A stretch of 64,000 nucleotides of DNA from Symsagittifera roscoffensis (GCF_963678635.1 NC_087071.1:21851194-21915193); one strand, 5' to 3'; shown: positions 11,831 to 23,482, numbered from the stretch's first letter. Numbers and translations are program-made. Notes: a model not told the origin generated them from the letters alone.

Positions 11831-12249
11831 CAGGAGCGGATTCAGGGGGGGGGAAGGGGCGAATCGACCCCTGCCGACCCTTCTTTGTACTATTTTGAGA
11901 TATATTTTATTGGCGAGGTACCCTTAAAAATTTTCTGAAGGTGCCTTTGGCGCCAATGCATGCTATTTTATAGGGGAGAGTGCGCGCCGAAAAATGCAAT
12001 TTTTTGGTCAAATTTTTCCAATAAGTGCCTAAAAACGCCTTTTTAGCCTGTTTTTTTAAACTTGCCTGTGGCGCAGAAAAATTGGTCAAAATGGGGTGGG
12101 TATTTAAAGTGATTTGGTAGAGCTCAGAAAATCAATTTGGTAGACCTAGAAAAGGTCGACCAAATTTTTGATTTTTTAAAATTAAAAATCCGCCCTCCCC
12201 CCTCACCCCTCACCCCTCCCCCCTCGAGAAATTCCTAGATCAGCACCTG
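11831..12249 (+). mobile_element. hAT-type MITE with perfect 8-bp target-site duplication
   Basis: This is a complete 419-bp element. The left end is CAGGAGCGGATTCAGGGGGG. The right end CTAGATCAGCACCTG is its inverted, imperfect partner (CAGG.GC.GAT..AGG). It is flanked on both sides by the 8-bp direct repeat AGATGAAT (11823-11830 and 12250-12257). An 8-bp duplication with CAGGGGCGGAT-like ends is the mark of the hAT superfamily. No transposase is encoded. The interior carries GGCGCCA and GTGGCGC modules shared with copies at 9790 and 63700. Confidence 0.9.
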
Positions 12250-12539
12250 AGATGAATCAAAATGAAATTGGAAAACATCTAAGAGTCAGAAAGTGAAAAT
12301 TCATTTTTGAAACTATCTCAAGTCAGAAATATTTGAGAGGAAGTTACTGCCGGGATATCAGCATTTAGCCAACATTTTCTCCACTTTGATCAAAAACAAT
12401 CTATCTGACCCCTGTCACTAGTTTTTTTTTGTCTGTTGTCTAAGTTTTCGAAACCAGCAAAGTTTTGGCCTTTGCTAAAACTGGTTTGAACGTGTGACAA
12501 CCGGTGGTCAAACACGCAAACTTCAAACCTTACGGATTG

Positions 12540-12790
12540 ATGATTAAGATTAAGACCATTTATCCGCGGTGGAAAGGACCAACACAAGAGCTCATCAGGG
12601 CGAACCGTTGTTGTGCCCCTGTTTAAGAACTACATGCCATTTTTCTGGTTGTTTTTCTGGACTGGGTAATGTTGCCTCATCCTCAAGCAACGATCACGGA
12701 TCATGGTGGGCCTCGAACATCCGGCCTTTCGAATGAGAGGCGGAGACGTAACCACTTCACCACCGCTTCTCAAATGTTCGAGCCACCGAA
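12540..12790 (-). mobile_element. tRNA-derived SINE
   Basis: On the minus strand, a tRNA-like head (12698-12785) carries an A-box-like GGTGGTGAAGTGGTTA and a B-box-like ATGTTCGAGGCCC at about tRNA spacing. An unrelated body follows. The 3' end, near 12545, has the short repeat CTTAATCTTAATC. The cloverleaf does not close properly (the anticodon stem is mispaired), so it is not a working tRNA gene. The head could drive RNA polymerase III transcription. The tail would be supplied by a partner LINE that cannot be identified here. Confidence 0.65.
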
Positions 12791-13254
12791 ATAGACAAAC
12801 AGAAAGAAGAAGAACAAAACAAGAATCCAGAAACACCTGTAGTAGCTGACACAGGAAACACTTCAATGTTTTTTGAATAACTCCTCCCGCCAAGAATCCT
12901 ATGAAGCAAGCGTTGTCTTAAAAGTGGCATTGAACTTGAGAGCTGCCCCTTCGTCTCCTACCTCACTAATTATTCTGACCTTACCTATCTCGATCTTCGA
13001 ATTTGATTCAGCTGGGAAACCGTCAAGCTCCAAGTCCAAGTAGGGCATTACAGGCCATGTAGTTCTTCCCACCACCACCCCCCCCCCCCCCTACTTCTAC
13101 ATACAATCACACACTTTGGCTCCTGTTGTTAGCGAAGTCTTTGCAAATTTCAATCCTTTCGGCTTCCCATTTCTTAGTTGACCTTCTTGGTAGGTTTCAC
13201 TTTTAACTCCAGTCCCTCCCTGACTGTCCTCATGGGTCAAAGAATCGTTTGAAT

Positions 13255-13850
13255 CCTGCTAGCGACGGTAGGGCGAGTCAAGTTGGCTTCAAGCGGAATA
13301 AAGGCTGCCAGGCTCAAAACTTCGCGGTACGACAGAAATTGGAACTGCGCGGTGGGTACAAACGAGTCTAAAACTTGATTTTCGTCGATTTCAAGCAGCA
13401 TTTGACAGTGTTGACATCAACTCTGTTTGATCAATCTCTAAGAAGCGGGGACTCAACAAAGAATATTCTGAAGACCGTGTACACAGACAATGGTACAGAC
13501 CACCAGCAGCTCCTGGACAAGATATTAGCAAAGCAGTACATGTTGGTCTCCAACTCGGTATAGGGGCCACGCAGGGGCCAACTCAAGAGCTAACAGTAGA
13601 AGCCAGAGGCTGAGATGACTCTGCTACTTGGGGAGTAGGGTCCAGCCAGATGGCAAAATAGCTAAGCAAACAAAATCTCCGAGTAGCAAAAGCAACGTAA
13701 AGCATACGAAACAAATCGCAGGAGGTATAGATAAAATTTACAACTTGTGTTAAGACCATGTTTTTCTATGGTTGTAAAACGCGGTTTCTAGGTATCAATG
13801 TTTCTGATAACCTGGCCTTTAAAAAACTCGACGCCAGGGATTGCATATTG
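13255..13850 (+). pseudogene. LINE reverse-transcriptase remnant
   Basis: Plus-strand frames give NKGCQAQNFAVRQKLELRGG, then IFVDF..QAAFDSVD with a +1 shift, then LFDQSLRSGDSTKNILKTVY. Near 13745-13845 comes CVKTMFFYGCKTRF. These match, in order, the R-Q-LE / VDFxAAFDSVD palm motif / L...G....IL...Y / VKT.L.YGC.T segments of a non-LTR retrotransposon RT. Stops, a frameshift and a large internal gap (the FADD region is missing) show that it is dead. It belongs to a different lineage from the RT at 44.7-46.8 kb, judging by the motifs. Confidence 0.7.
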
Positions 13851-14046
13851 ATTTTAGAAAAAAAGTAGGCTGTGTTTACTGTCTCTCTCGCCCTTTAAGA
13901 AAATCATATATTTTATGTAACTCATATACTGCAGAACTATCTGTCATTAAAAATTACCCTGACAAAATTTTGCTAGTGCAATGTAGAGCAGGTTTTTTCT
14001 CAAGTCAATGAAGTTACAATAAAAATTTTAAAACTATGGTTATCAG

Positions 14047-14755
14047 CCCGGGTTGACCTCCATACACCAAAAATGCTTATCATACAATTCCATACATCAA
14101 GTGTGTGGGAAAATGTTTGTCATGCAATTTTCATACAATTTCTAAAAATGATTGAAAACTGGTATAAACTCATTTCTGTGGCTGTTTGATTCTAATAAAA
14201 CAATCTGGTGATAAAAAACTGAGGTTTTCGTTTTTGAAAAAAATGCTTATCATACAATTCCCATATATGGAAATTGTATGACTGGCATTTTTTTGATGGC
14301 GACACAAAAAAAATTTTTCAAGTAATTTTGAAATTTTGGCCCAAATATTTTTTTGTTTTTTTTTCAACCGCAAATCGATTTTCGTACTCAAACAAACATT
14401 GTTGTTATATCACTTTTGTTATATCAATTGTGAAAGACAGCCATATTCAGGTCGTTTTCTATGCATTGCAAGTGCAAGACCGTCCAACCTTTGGTGTTTT
14501 GAGTAACCAAGGTCTTTGTCACTTGTGTTCGGTTGCAACTACAACCGAAAATTTTTCAGAAACTAAATTTAGAAAGAAAAAATCCAAATTTTTGGTTTAT
14601 GGGAAAACACCTATCATACAATTTTCATATATGGAAAAATGCTTATCATAGAGTTTTCATACAATTTTCTGTACGTATGGAATTGTATGAAATTGTATGA
14701 CAAGAAGTTTCTCATATATGGAAATTGTATGATAAAAAGTTTTGGTCAACCCGGG
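14047..14755. mobile_element. CCCGGGTTGACC family, complete copy
   Basis: Terminal inverted repeats CCCGGGTTGACC and GGTCAACCCGGG are perfect. The interior has several palindromes built on CATACAATT..CATATATGGAAATTGTATG (clearest at 14251-14280 and again at 14585-14735). The element interrupts the segmental-duplication copy B just after GGTTATCAG. The homologous, uninterrupted site is at about 11204-11220 in copy A (GGTTATCAGAATATGGTTTTAGC). The short ORF inside (14274-14651) is not coding. It is a non-autonomous element whose target duplication is at most 2 bp (AG). Confidence 0.8.
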
Positions 14756-15146
14756 AGATTGTAGTTTTAGCCAAAAATAAGAAATAAAACTATAAATCTC
14801 AAAACTACCTTGAATTCGAGCTATCTTAACACTTCATGATCCGAGCTAAGCTTAATACAAAAAGTCGAGATAGCTTTTAGACTATCTTTTTTTAGCGATA
14901 GGTTACTCGAGGTCAGCCTCTCATTTTAACCTCTTTTGTCGGTTTGACCAGATTTCAAAAACATAAGATGGTTATCATCTACTCACTTTTTTGATACTTG
15001 CATAGTTTAAACAAGAAACAATAAACTCAAATTTAAGTAATATCCGAGAAATACTTGAACAGAATTGCGAGTTATTAGTAAACTACAATGCGGCTAATTA
15101 ACGATTAAGTAAGAGCAAAGTCATCTCTTAAAATGTACCGGAATTA

Positions 15147-15694
15147 TTGTTCCGACTTTCGATACGAAAGTGACGGAATATTTGTGCTCGGGGTGGGTTT
15201 TTTTTTTCGTCATACAAATTTCGACTTTTTAACTAGCCATTTTTGACGGAGTTTTTTTACATCATTCGAAAGGTATTGTTGTCCTGAGCTCAAATTTGAA
15301 AAGATATTTTACCTGTGATCATTTTTCGTAAAGTTAAAAGATTGCCATTTTGGTTTAAAGATTGCCATTTTGGCCAATTTGGGACAATTAACGCGCGAAA
15401 TATTTCGCGCTATTAACGCGTAAGCGGAGAGTTAATCCGCCTTACAAATCGTTCCAAATTGGTTAAAAGAAGTTTTTGTGTCATAATTGGTTCGTTACAA
15501 GGAGCGAAATCTATCCTTTTGTACTTTATATGGCGTGTGGTTGGATGATTTTCATAAAAAATTTCAAATTTTAGAAAAAACTTTTTTTTGATTTTGTTTT
15601 ATTTCATTGAATTTTTTAATGTTATTACTGCTCCATAAACCTTAAATGGCAGTCGGAACATTCAGGGTTTCGCCCTGATACGAGCAGTCTTGTT
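15147..15694 (+). mobile_element. TTGTTCCGACT repeat family, copy b
   Basis: Same ends as copy a: TTGTTCCGACTTTCGATACG at the start, GCAGTCGGAACA near 15648-15659, then hairpin CAGGGTTTCGCCCTG and ATACGAGCAGTCTTGTT. The interior TTAACGCGCGAAATATTTCGCGC palindrome is present once. It is shorter than copy a because it lacks the internal duplication. Confidence 0.75.
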
Positions 15695-16241
15695 TGGAAT
15701 TCAGACTTCATGCTCTTTTCCACCATAATAAATGCAAGTGGTTTTGTTTAGATAGATTGTTTGGATGTCCTTTTTTTTCAGATGAGAAGAAACATTTCAA
15801 CTTTGTTCGATCAACAATAAATTGCATCAAAACTGTGGTAAGTTGAAAAATTTTACAAATTTAAAAAAATTCTTTGCACATTCAAAACATTTTTAATTTA
15901 CAGATTTATACACTCTACAAATCTACAATACAAGAACTTTTCATGACCAAAATTGGAACGAAACTCAAATACAATCAAAGTTATCTTTTATTTTGGTTTA
16001 AGACAAACAAAATTCCATTTGGCCGGTTCAAGATGTGTAAGATCTCGTAAGCAATGTCACTACACCAATTGTACCTGTTTAAGTCAACTTAACTCTGAAA
16101 AACTTACTAAACAGATAAAATTGGTGCGGAATGCACATTTTTTGCTATGAACATTCCATTATTGTGTAATGACAGCGGCTAACACGTATGAATAAGGGGG
16201 GTGTGGGCTATGGCCACGAGATCTTCAGCGTAAGTTTAGCT

Positions 16242-16337
16242 TTAAACGTCATTCTTGACGTTTTTCGTTTTGACTTTGGTAGCTTCTTCTCTCACTGGAA
16301 GTGACCAAGCTTCGTGGCGTCCTTTCGCTTCCTTAAA
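16242..16337 (-). CDS. PTCHD-like gene B, terminal exon
   Basis: This exon encodes the cytoplasmic C-terminal tail of Patched-domain gene B: FKEAKGRHEAWSLPVREEAT, KVKTKNVKNDV, stop (TAA at 16242-16244). The tail is basic and charged, with no membrane segment. Acceptor GTTGAG|TTT continues in phase 0 from the preceding exon (AAA GAG|GTACGT at 16810). A polypyrimidine stretch CTTTTTTTGCC precedes it. A second acceptor, AAAAG|TTGAG, would change frame and hit a stop quickly. A diverged duplicate of this exon lies at 11700-11793. Confidence 0.7.
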   Translation of the reverse strand, partial: FKEAKGRHEAWSLPVREEATKVKTKNVKNDV

Positions 16338-16809
16338 CTCAACTTTTATTGTTAGGCAAAAAAAGTAGACAGATCAAAATGATATCGGAAAATATCTAAA
16401 AGTTACATACTGAAATAAGATTTTTGATATAGTTTTGTCAGCAATTTAACCGATGGTGTTGACGTATTTTTTGATGAACAAATAACTCAAAAAATATTCC
16501 GTTTTTGGGGTAAATTTACTGCCTGAAATTTTCAAAATTACTCGCATTACAATATTTCCACTTGAATTTATTTTTTGTCTAAAGTTGAGAAAAAAACGCG
16601 TTTTAATTGTATTTTGAGCTGACCAGAATTGTCAAAACAAAAAATTGAAACTTCTGGGGTGCCAAGTTTTATTTTGAAGTGGTTTTTATGAATTATTTTT
16701 TAAATTGATTTTATCACTGTAAATATTGAATGAGGACGACCTGGCGTAACCTTTCCTGTTCACTTTGCTAAAAGTATCAGCAGATCGAGATAAATAAAAA
16801 CAAACGTAC

Positions 16810-16923
16810 CTCTTTTTTCGCTTTGAGGGCCGACTGATATGGCGATGGACCCAGTATACTCAGGGTCACTGGTAAGAACAAAAGGCCATGGTATAATCCA
16901 AGCAGCGATGCCAAGATGAAAGT
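16810..16923 (-). CDS. PTCHD-like gene B, last-TM exon (GLYHGLLFLPV)
   Basis: 38 codons encode the final transmembrane helix of the Patched fold. TFILASLLGLYHGLLFLPVT is followed by LSILGPSPYQSALKAKKE. The GL.HGL.FLPV.LS..GP motif is the best conserved C-terminal signature of PTCHD/Patched proteins. Acceptor TTTTCAG|ACT (AG at 16924-16925) and donor GAG|GTACGT are both good, phase 0 on both sides. It joins in frame to the exon at 20347-20468, whose end (YAFKTFFK) immediately precedes this helix in relatives. Confidence 0.92.
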
Positions 16924-16925
16924 CT

Positions 16926-19900
16926 GAAAAATAAAAACGTTGCTGATGGTAAAGCGGTCATTTTCTGTAATCTGCCAAAAAGTCTTAAAAATAGAAGGAA
17001 AAAAAAATTAAAAAAATTGAGTCTTAGGGTGTTTATTTAAAATTAATACACTTTTTTAAATTCAGCAAATAATTCAAGCTGTATTTTTGCTCAGAAAATT
17101 CTGGCCAAAGATGATTATTTCTGAATTTTAGCCAATTAAAGGTTACGCCAAAACTACCAAATCATTTGCTAATAAAATTATAACAAAGTGAGCCTCCTAT
17201 GTAGCTCAACTAAATTCACAAAGAAGATCATCTCCATAAGTTTCCGCAAAACATTTAAAGTTCCGTTTTAGAGAAATAAATTGAATTTTGCTTAAGCTAA
17301 AATATCATCTAAATGGCGTATTTTTATATGACTGAAGAAATCAAAAATTACCAAAATTTTTGTTAGATTTTTGTTCCGAAACTTAAAGAAAAAAAAACTT
17401 CATTACAATTTGCTGATACTGTTGCTGATACTTTTGATACTTAAGCAAATTTTGTCTGCATCATCTTTTGGCTGAAATGAAACAAAAAAGTCATTTAAAA
17501 GATCAATTTATGTTCATTATAACCCGATAAATTATTTCAGCACAGCAGTATTGAAAATTTGTGGCGATTTAAACTTGAACTCCAAAAAAGGAATTCCCTA
17601 GAATTTTTTTGGTACATTTAATCGAATATAGAAGTTAGCCGTGAATCCAATTGTAAAATATTTGATAGGAAACAAAAAGCATGTGTTCTAACTTTTCATC
17701 AGTTTATTTTCTTCATCAAAATCAAGACAAAAAATGAAAATGAGTGGTCATAAGAGGCATGAAAACATTTTATAAAGAACTATAGGCAAAACTTTGACGC
17801 TGGCATAAGTCACCTGACAAAGTACTGATCTTTTTAGATATGACATTTATCTAGAGCAAAAAGAGTTCACACCTTAATCAATCGAAGTTTGCAAACCAGT
17901 TCATTATCGGTAATTTCTATGAATCAGTTTTTGTATTACAACCGAAAAAAAAATCAATTAAAACTGCATCAATTAGAGCAAAAAAAATGTACTTATGAAA
18001 AAACCTCATAAAAACTTTAATACAATTTACTCTTTCATTAACTTGCCCGAAAAATGTCCATGAAAGCACGCTGAGTACTTAAAATTACCAAATTAAAGTT
18101 CAAGTAAATAAGAGTGGATTATGTCAGAAGCGTAATTTTTTCAGAAACCCAGCAAACGTTTTTTTTTTTCGTTCCCGGCCGCAAACTATTTTTTATAATC
18201 AATATATCTATCAAAACTTTCACTGGCGTACTGTTTTACTCAAAAATGAGCTCTAAAATTGACTGATGCGCGCTAAAGTTTTCGAAAAAAGCGTGACATA
18301 AAAGTTGAATCTCTGCTCAAAAATTATTCCACACTCTCTTAAAGAAGCCAATTATTGTTAAAAATGTGTCACTAGATGTTATAACAATAAACTTATACGA
18401 TTTTGAAAAACTGGAATATACGCTTCCAAGTTGAAATATGTATTCAATCTACAGAAAATTGAATCTGTAAATTCATTTTTAATAACGACCATCCCTGATA
18501 CTTTTTTTAATTATTACCAACATTAATACTTTCTTTAAATACACCTTTATAATTCAGTTTCATCAAGACATTAATACAATGATCATTGTTGTGCTAAGTT
18601 ATCAGATTTTTATATCAATTGAACATAATTAAGGGGCGGCTGGTTTTATTTGGAACATTTAAAAAATTTGAATTTCAAATCAGCTAGGGTCTTGTTTCCA
18701 AGATTTTTTAGATTAATGTATTTTTCAATCTAAAATGTAACGAAAAGAGAAAACTGAATTAAGCGATAAAATTTAAAAAGAAATTCTAAAAAACAAACTC
18801 CGTATTTGAAACTGGAAGTCACTCGCATTTTTTGATTAATTTTGTGTTCGCAGAACTGAAATTGCTTTCTTTTAGCGAGTTTTTATCGATTTCAAAATTG
18901 TAAAAAAAATGTGAAAAAAAACGAAAAGACTAACACGGCTTATCACTACTTTCACACAGATTTTACCAAATTAATTAACTTTAAACCAAAGCCGATCATT
19001 TTTATAGATTATTCCGGAAACTTTTAATACAATTCATCGTTTCTAAATTTCAATATAGCCACCAAATGTTTTGAAACTTGTCAGTTGGCACAAGTTATTG
19101 GTGTAGTTAAAAGTTTTTATTTTGTGATTAAATCAATTCTTGCATTTTTTTCTAGCATTTGATGAAACCTCCTCCTTGGAAAATTGCAACGTCGAAGAGG
19201 TCAACTTGAAATGTCAAGCGAGCCATCATGATTATGCTAATTGAATCGCATGTAATTAGGCAGATTTACATAACTCCTAATCTTTTGGATTTCGGTTTAG
19301 AATTTATAATATTGGGAGCAATGTTCCAAAAGATGTTTATACGATTATTGATCAGAGTTTTTTCAACTGTATTCAAAAAACATAACTATGTACAGATTAT
19401 GGTAAAAATTGTAAGTAAATAGTGGTTGAAACAGTTTATGGTTCGTAAAACAATCTTTTAGTTGTTGCTTTTTTGTATTTCTTCTTTTTGAATGGTTAGT
19501 GAACAATTTGAAGGCTTTCCAGTTTGTTAGTTTTGTTTTTAAGGTCAGTTTTAGGGTGTATATTATCGGGCGCTCTTTGTTTTTTTTGACTTTTTGAAAT
19601 TTTATGATTGCAAAACTAAATATCATAAATGATTGTTAGGTTGTTTGATAAAAGTTTTTTTTAAGGTTCTGATTTGAGAGAATTTAAAAAACTTCGGAAA
19701 AAAAACAAATCAGTGGCAAAAAAAACGGAAGCGAGTTTTTTGGTTTTCAATTTGACCTCGTGGAAACGAGAATTGATGATCTAAGCGGTAAAAAAATATA
19801 TTTGAGACAAAATAATTTAAAAATTATAGAAAGAAATCGCAAAAAAATACGAAGAGGCCAATTTGAAGTATCAAGCGACTCAAGTGCCTTTAACTTCATT

Positions 19901-20346
19901 TTTAAAGTTGAACTGCATTTAAATCGGCAGATTCACATTATTTTCACTCTTTTTGGTTTTGCTTTACAATTTATATTATCGGGATTCAGGTTTCAACTTA
20001 TATATTTTAATCTGCGTTTTCTAAACTGTGTATATTAATAATACAAACATATGTTAACTAAGGTAGAATTTGAAAGTAAGGAGTGAATGAAACAATTTAT
20101 AAATGGTAAGACTTCCATCTAGTATTAGTTTTTGTATTTCTTGTTTATGAATGGTTATTGAACATTTTGAAAAAGTTGGAACACTTTTCGATCAGTTCGA
20201 ATTTCGGTTCGAAATTTTATCAGACTTTTTTTTCACTGCTGTCAAATCAATGAACCTTTGTTTCCAAAAAAAACTGAGTAATGCTAAAATATTTTTTTTG
20301 GCAGGTGTAAAGAAGGAGTGGTTTGTTTTAGCTTTAAAGTTTTTAC
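16926..20346. other. Intron of gene B, with a diverged 659-bp tandem duplication
   Basis: No exon is seen. Within it, 19190-19700 and 19850-20340 are diverged copies offset by about 659 bp. Shared phrases are TTGAAATGTCAAGCGA / TTGAAGTATCAAGCGA, GGCAGATTTACAT / GGCAGATTCACAT, GAAACAGTTTATGG / GAAACAATTTATAAATGG, and TTGTATTTCTTCTTTTTGAATGGTTA / TTGTATTTCTTGTTTATGAATGGTTA. Confidence 0.6.
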
Positions 20347-20468
20347 CTTGAAAAAAGTTTTGAAAGCATATGAAGTGGAAAACGCGAGTGGTAGTAGAGC
20401 AAGACAGTTGCTAAAACCTCCATTGAAGACTGCACTTCCAAGTTCAACCAAACACTTCTGAATGCGCT
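20347..20468 (-). CDS. PTCHD-like gene B, TM10-TM11 region exon
   Basis: The exon encodes RIQKCLVELGSAVFNGGFSN then CLALLPLAFSTSYAFKTFFK. The pattern R....L...G.AV.N.G.S..LA...LAFS.SY.F.TFFK is characteristic of the C-terminal half of Patched-domain proteins, with the G-GFS.C.A turn between two helices. Acceptor TTTTTATAG|AG (AG at 20469-20470) supplies 2 nt that complete a codon started by the donor G of the exon at 23483. Donor TTCAAG|GTAAAA ends in phase 0, matching the next exon. The phase agreement on both sides makes the chain convincing. It lies outside the longest ORFs because it is only 122 bp. Confidence 0.92.
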
Positions 20469-21169
20469 CTATAAAAATTCAACTAAGATTTCATGATTTA
20501 GTGGGGAAAACACCGTTAAAGGATTATTAATTGCGACTTTAATGACCTATTATAAGGTAAGCAACAAATAAAAGAACTAACAATTGCTTTCGTCGTATTG
20601 AGCTGGGTGTAGATTAGTGTGAATTCTAATTGATTTTCTAGCATATCACGCACAAAAAATGGCACAAAATTGAACGAAACAAAACTAGCACAGCACCGAC
20701 TCTTCTTATGATCTGCTGTGCGTTTTCTTTTTTTTCAATTCTTTTGTTTTTCTAAGTTAATGACTTAAACTACCTATCTGGAAATAATCAAGACGGCCAA
20801 TTAGAATAAAATAAAGGGCACTTGTTTAACACAGAAAAGCAATGAAAAGGTGTCTTATTCTACAATGAGTAATAAAGTATGCTCTTATAAAAAAATAGAT
20901 TGTTTTTACAAAATAAAACAAGCAAAAAACAACAGTCATAAAAGCCGCTTTAAGGTCAAAAACAGATCAGTATAAAAAAACTTTTGAAAAATAATCTATT
21001 TCATACCCCCTGATTTTTTGAGCAACCTGATGGCTATTGTTAATGGTCCAGCATGCTTGGAACAAGTGAGTGATGTGCTGGCTCACCGTGGAGCCCCGAT
21101 AACCAAAAATGAAAACAGTTTCAGGATAGACGAAAAAAGCTGCCGGGAATAATTAAAACCCGCACCGAA

Positions 21170-21620
21170 AAAAATGGATTGGGATCGATTTTAGTATAAA
21201 AAAAATATGTGGAATAAAATTAGATCCATTTCAGTATGAAAAAAGTACGAATATTAAGAGAAAAAAAGATAAAGAATGATTTGGATCGATTTAAAACTGT
21301 TTTTTAAATGAAATATTTCAGGTTTTTTGTGAAGAGTATGTTTTTTTGCCGTGTTAGCAAAAATTTGGGTTTTAGCGAGTCTGAAAATCCATCCAAATTG
21401 GTTGATATCGATTTTAAGACACTTAAATTGATCCAAAATTTTCAATAAAGATTGATTTAAATCGATTTAAAACGGATTTAAGTAGTTTTCGGATAGATTT
21501 AAGTGAATTTCGGATGCATTGCAGTAAGTCGGAAAATCCCCCCAATTTGATGTGAATCAATTTTTTGGACACTCAAATCGATCTAAAATTTCTTCCCAAT
21601 AGAGTTTTCTTCCCAATACC
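21170..21620. repeat. Degenerate ATCGATTTAAA repeat block
   Basis: Many variants of GATTTAAATCGATTTAAAA and GGATTTAAGTNNATTTCGGAT occur in both orientations. A related block is at about 61500-61990. No coding content. Confidence 0.5.
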
Positions 21621-21976
21621 GACCTTTTTATTGGCCTAATCTATGTTGTGTTATTATAAAAGACTTAAAATAACGTATTTCAGCAAATTTTTTTGGGAAT
21701 GTAATTCGACTAAATTGGCACTAAACCCACGTTTTGTACACTTTGATTGGTACGTGCTCCATCTCAACCCAGTTGATTTAGTTATTTAACAGCTGGTCAT
21801 TTTCTAGAAGGCCAGTTTTCTAGATGAACAGTTTTTGATCAAATTCATTCGGTTAAGCGAACAGAAAATATGTTTCTTATCAGAACCAATAATTGCGTAA
21901 AACCAAATTGAAAACTTTTGAAAAAGCATCATATTTCCTGAGACCTGAATTTGTCAAACCGCTAAAGGTAAAACAA

Positions 21977-22356
21977 ACAAAATTGCTCGTATCAGTGCGA
22001 AACACTGATGGTTCCGACTGCCTTTTAAGGTCTATAGATCAGTAGTAGCATGAAATAATTAAATGTAATTCAATAAAATTATTTTTTTTTTGTTTTTGAG
22101 ATTTTTGTGAAAATCAACCGACACCTGCCATATAAAAAATGAGCAAAATGTGATAGATTTTGCTCTTAGTATCAAATCAGTTATGTCAATTAGGCTCCTT
22201 TCAACCAAATTGAAACGGTTTCTAGGAATTGCTACTCGAATAAATATTTTCTAAGACAGGCTAGATAATTTCAAGCTTGATTAAAAGTCAAAATTTGTCT
22301 GAAAAAACCGAGCACAAATTTTCCGTTACCTTCATTACAAACAAAAAACGGAACAA
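21977..22356 (-). mobile_element. TTGTTCCGACT repeat family, copy c
   Basis: Inverse-orientation copy. ATTGCTCGTATCAGTGCGAAACACTGATGG (hairpin end) and GGTTCCGACTGCC are at the left, and CGTTACC...GGAACAAT at the right end near 22356. It is internally shortened. Confidence 0.65.
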
Positions 22357-22580
22357 TAAATACTTTTTTTTGCTTTGAACAAAATTGTTTCGATTAGTAT
22401 CAATTTTACTAGTGTCTTTTCGTTTATACCGCCCAATTCACCAGATTACCGCCCAATTTAATGTAATCTTACGCTATAAATTAAAAAATTAGTATTCAGA
22501 CTTTGTGTGTAATTACTAACTAACTTCCACCATCAAAAATCAAAAAAAAATTCTTTAGTATACCAAATAAAACCGAATGT

Positions 22581-23093
22581 ATTAGGGTAAGGCACTGAAA
22601 GTTCCGACTTCCTTTTAAGGTCAATGGAGCAGTAAAAACATAAGACATTTAAACATAATATCAAAACTTTATTATATTTTTTCTAACTTTCAGATTTTTT
22701 TGAAAATCATCCACCCACACACCTTAAAAAGTACAAAGTGATAGATTTTGCTCCGGCTAACGAATCAATTATGGCAAATAAGCTTACTTCAACCAAATTA
22801 AAACGATTTCAAAGACGGATTTAATTTACGCTTACCCGTGAAAAGCGCGAAATATAGCGATCGTTAATTGTCTCAAATTGGCAAAAAATGGCAATTTTTT
22901 TAACCCCAATAACTTTACAAAAAAAGATCACAAAAAATATCTTTCCTTTTTAAAGCTCAGAACAACAATAATTTTTGATTGGTATAAAAAAAATTCGTCA
23001 AAAATGGCTAGTTAAAAAATCGAAGTTTGTCTGAAGTATAAAAGCCACCCGAGCACAAATGCTCCGTTACTTCCGTTACGAAAGTCGGAACAA
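22581..23093 (-). mobile_element. TTGTTCCGACT repeat family, copy d
   Basis: Inverse-orientation copy ending with CGTTACGAAAGTCGGAACAAT at 23075-23094. The other end is at about 22600 (AAGTTCCGACTTCC). The terminal hairpin is decayed. It sits only about 390 bp from the gene B exon at 23483. Confidence 0.65.
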
Positions 23094-23482
23094 TAAGAAT
23101 TTCTCTACAGTTTTATTGGAAAATCTTCTCACTGTAAAACTGATAACTTTTCAGTATTTCGATCAAATTCGGTTTTATAACAGAGAAAACTGTTTCACAG
23201 AATTTCATTTTTGGCGTAGGTCTAATGCGCTTTTTCTATTAAAGGGGGGTTATTGGCATGGGTCGTAGTTTCCCCTGTTTTTGCCTGATTTAGATCATAA
23301 CTTCAAAAAGACATTACAACTCTTCTTAGTCTGCTGCAATGTCAACGCATAAGCTGCTAGAAAACCTACTCTAAGTTTTATGAATAGAACACCATAAACA
23401 TAACAGTTTATTTTTCCTCTGACATACGTACAACTACAGCCTTCTGCATAATTAATTTTTTTCCAATTTTTTTCATAAGTAC

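Larger units (their letters stand above)
13845..16365. repeat. Segmental duplication, copy B (with PTCHD terminal exon)
   Basis: Homologous to 10957-11822. It is enlarged by the CCCGGGTTGACC element (14047-14755) and the TTGTTCCGACT element (15147-15694). It contains the intact terminal exon of gene B. Confidence 0.65.

Noticed and set aside
12698-12785. A functional tRNA gene
   Set aside because: A and B boxes are present but the stems do not pair properly and a SINE body follows.
14274-14651. 125-codon plus-strand ORF
   Set aside because: It lies entirely within the palindrome-rich short element and its sequence mirrors the repeat.
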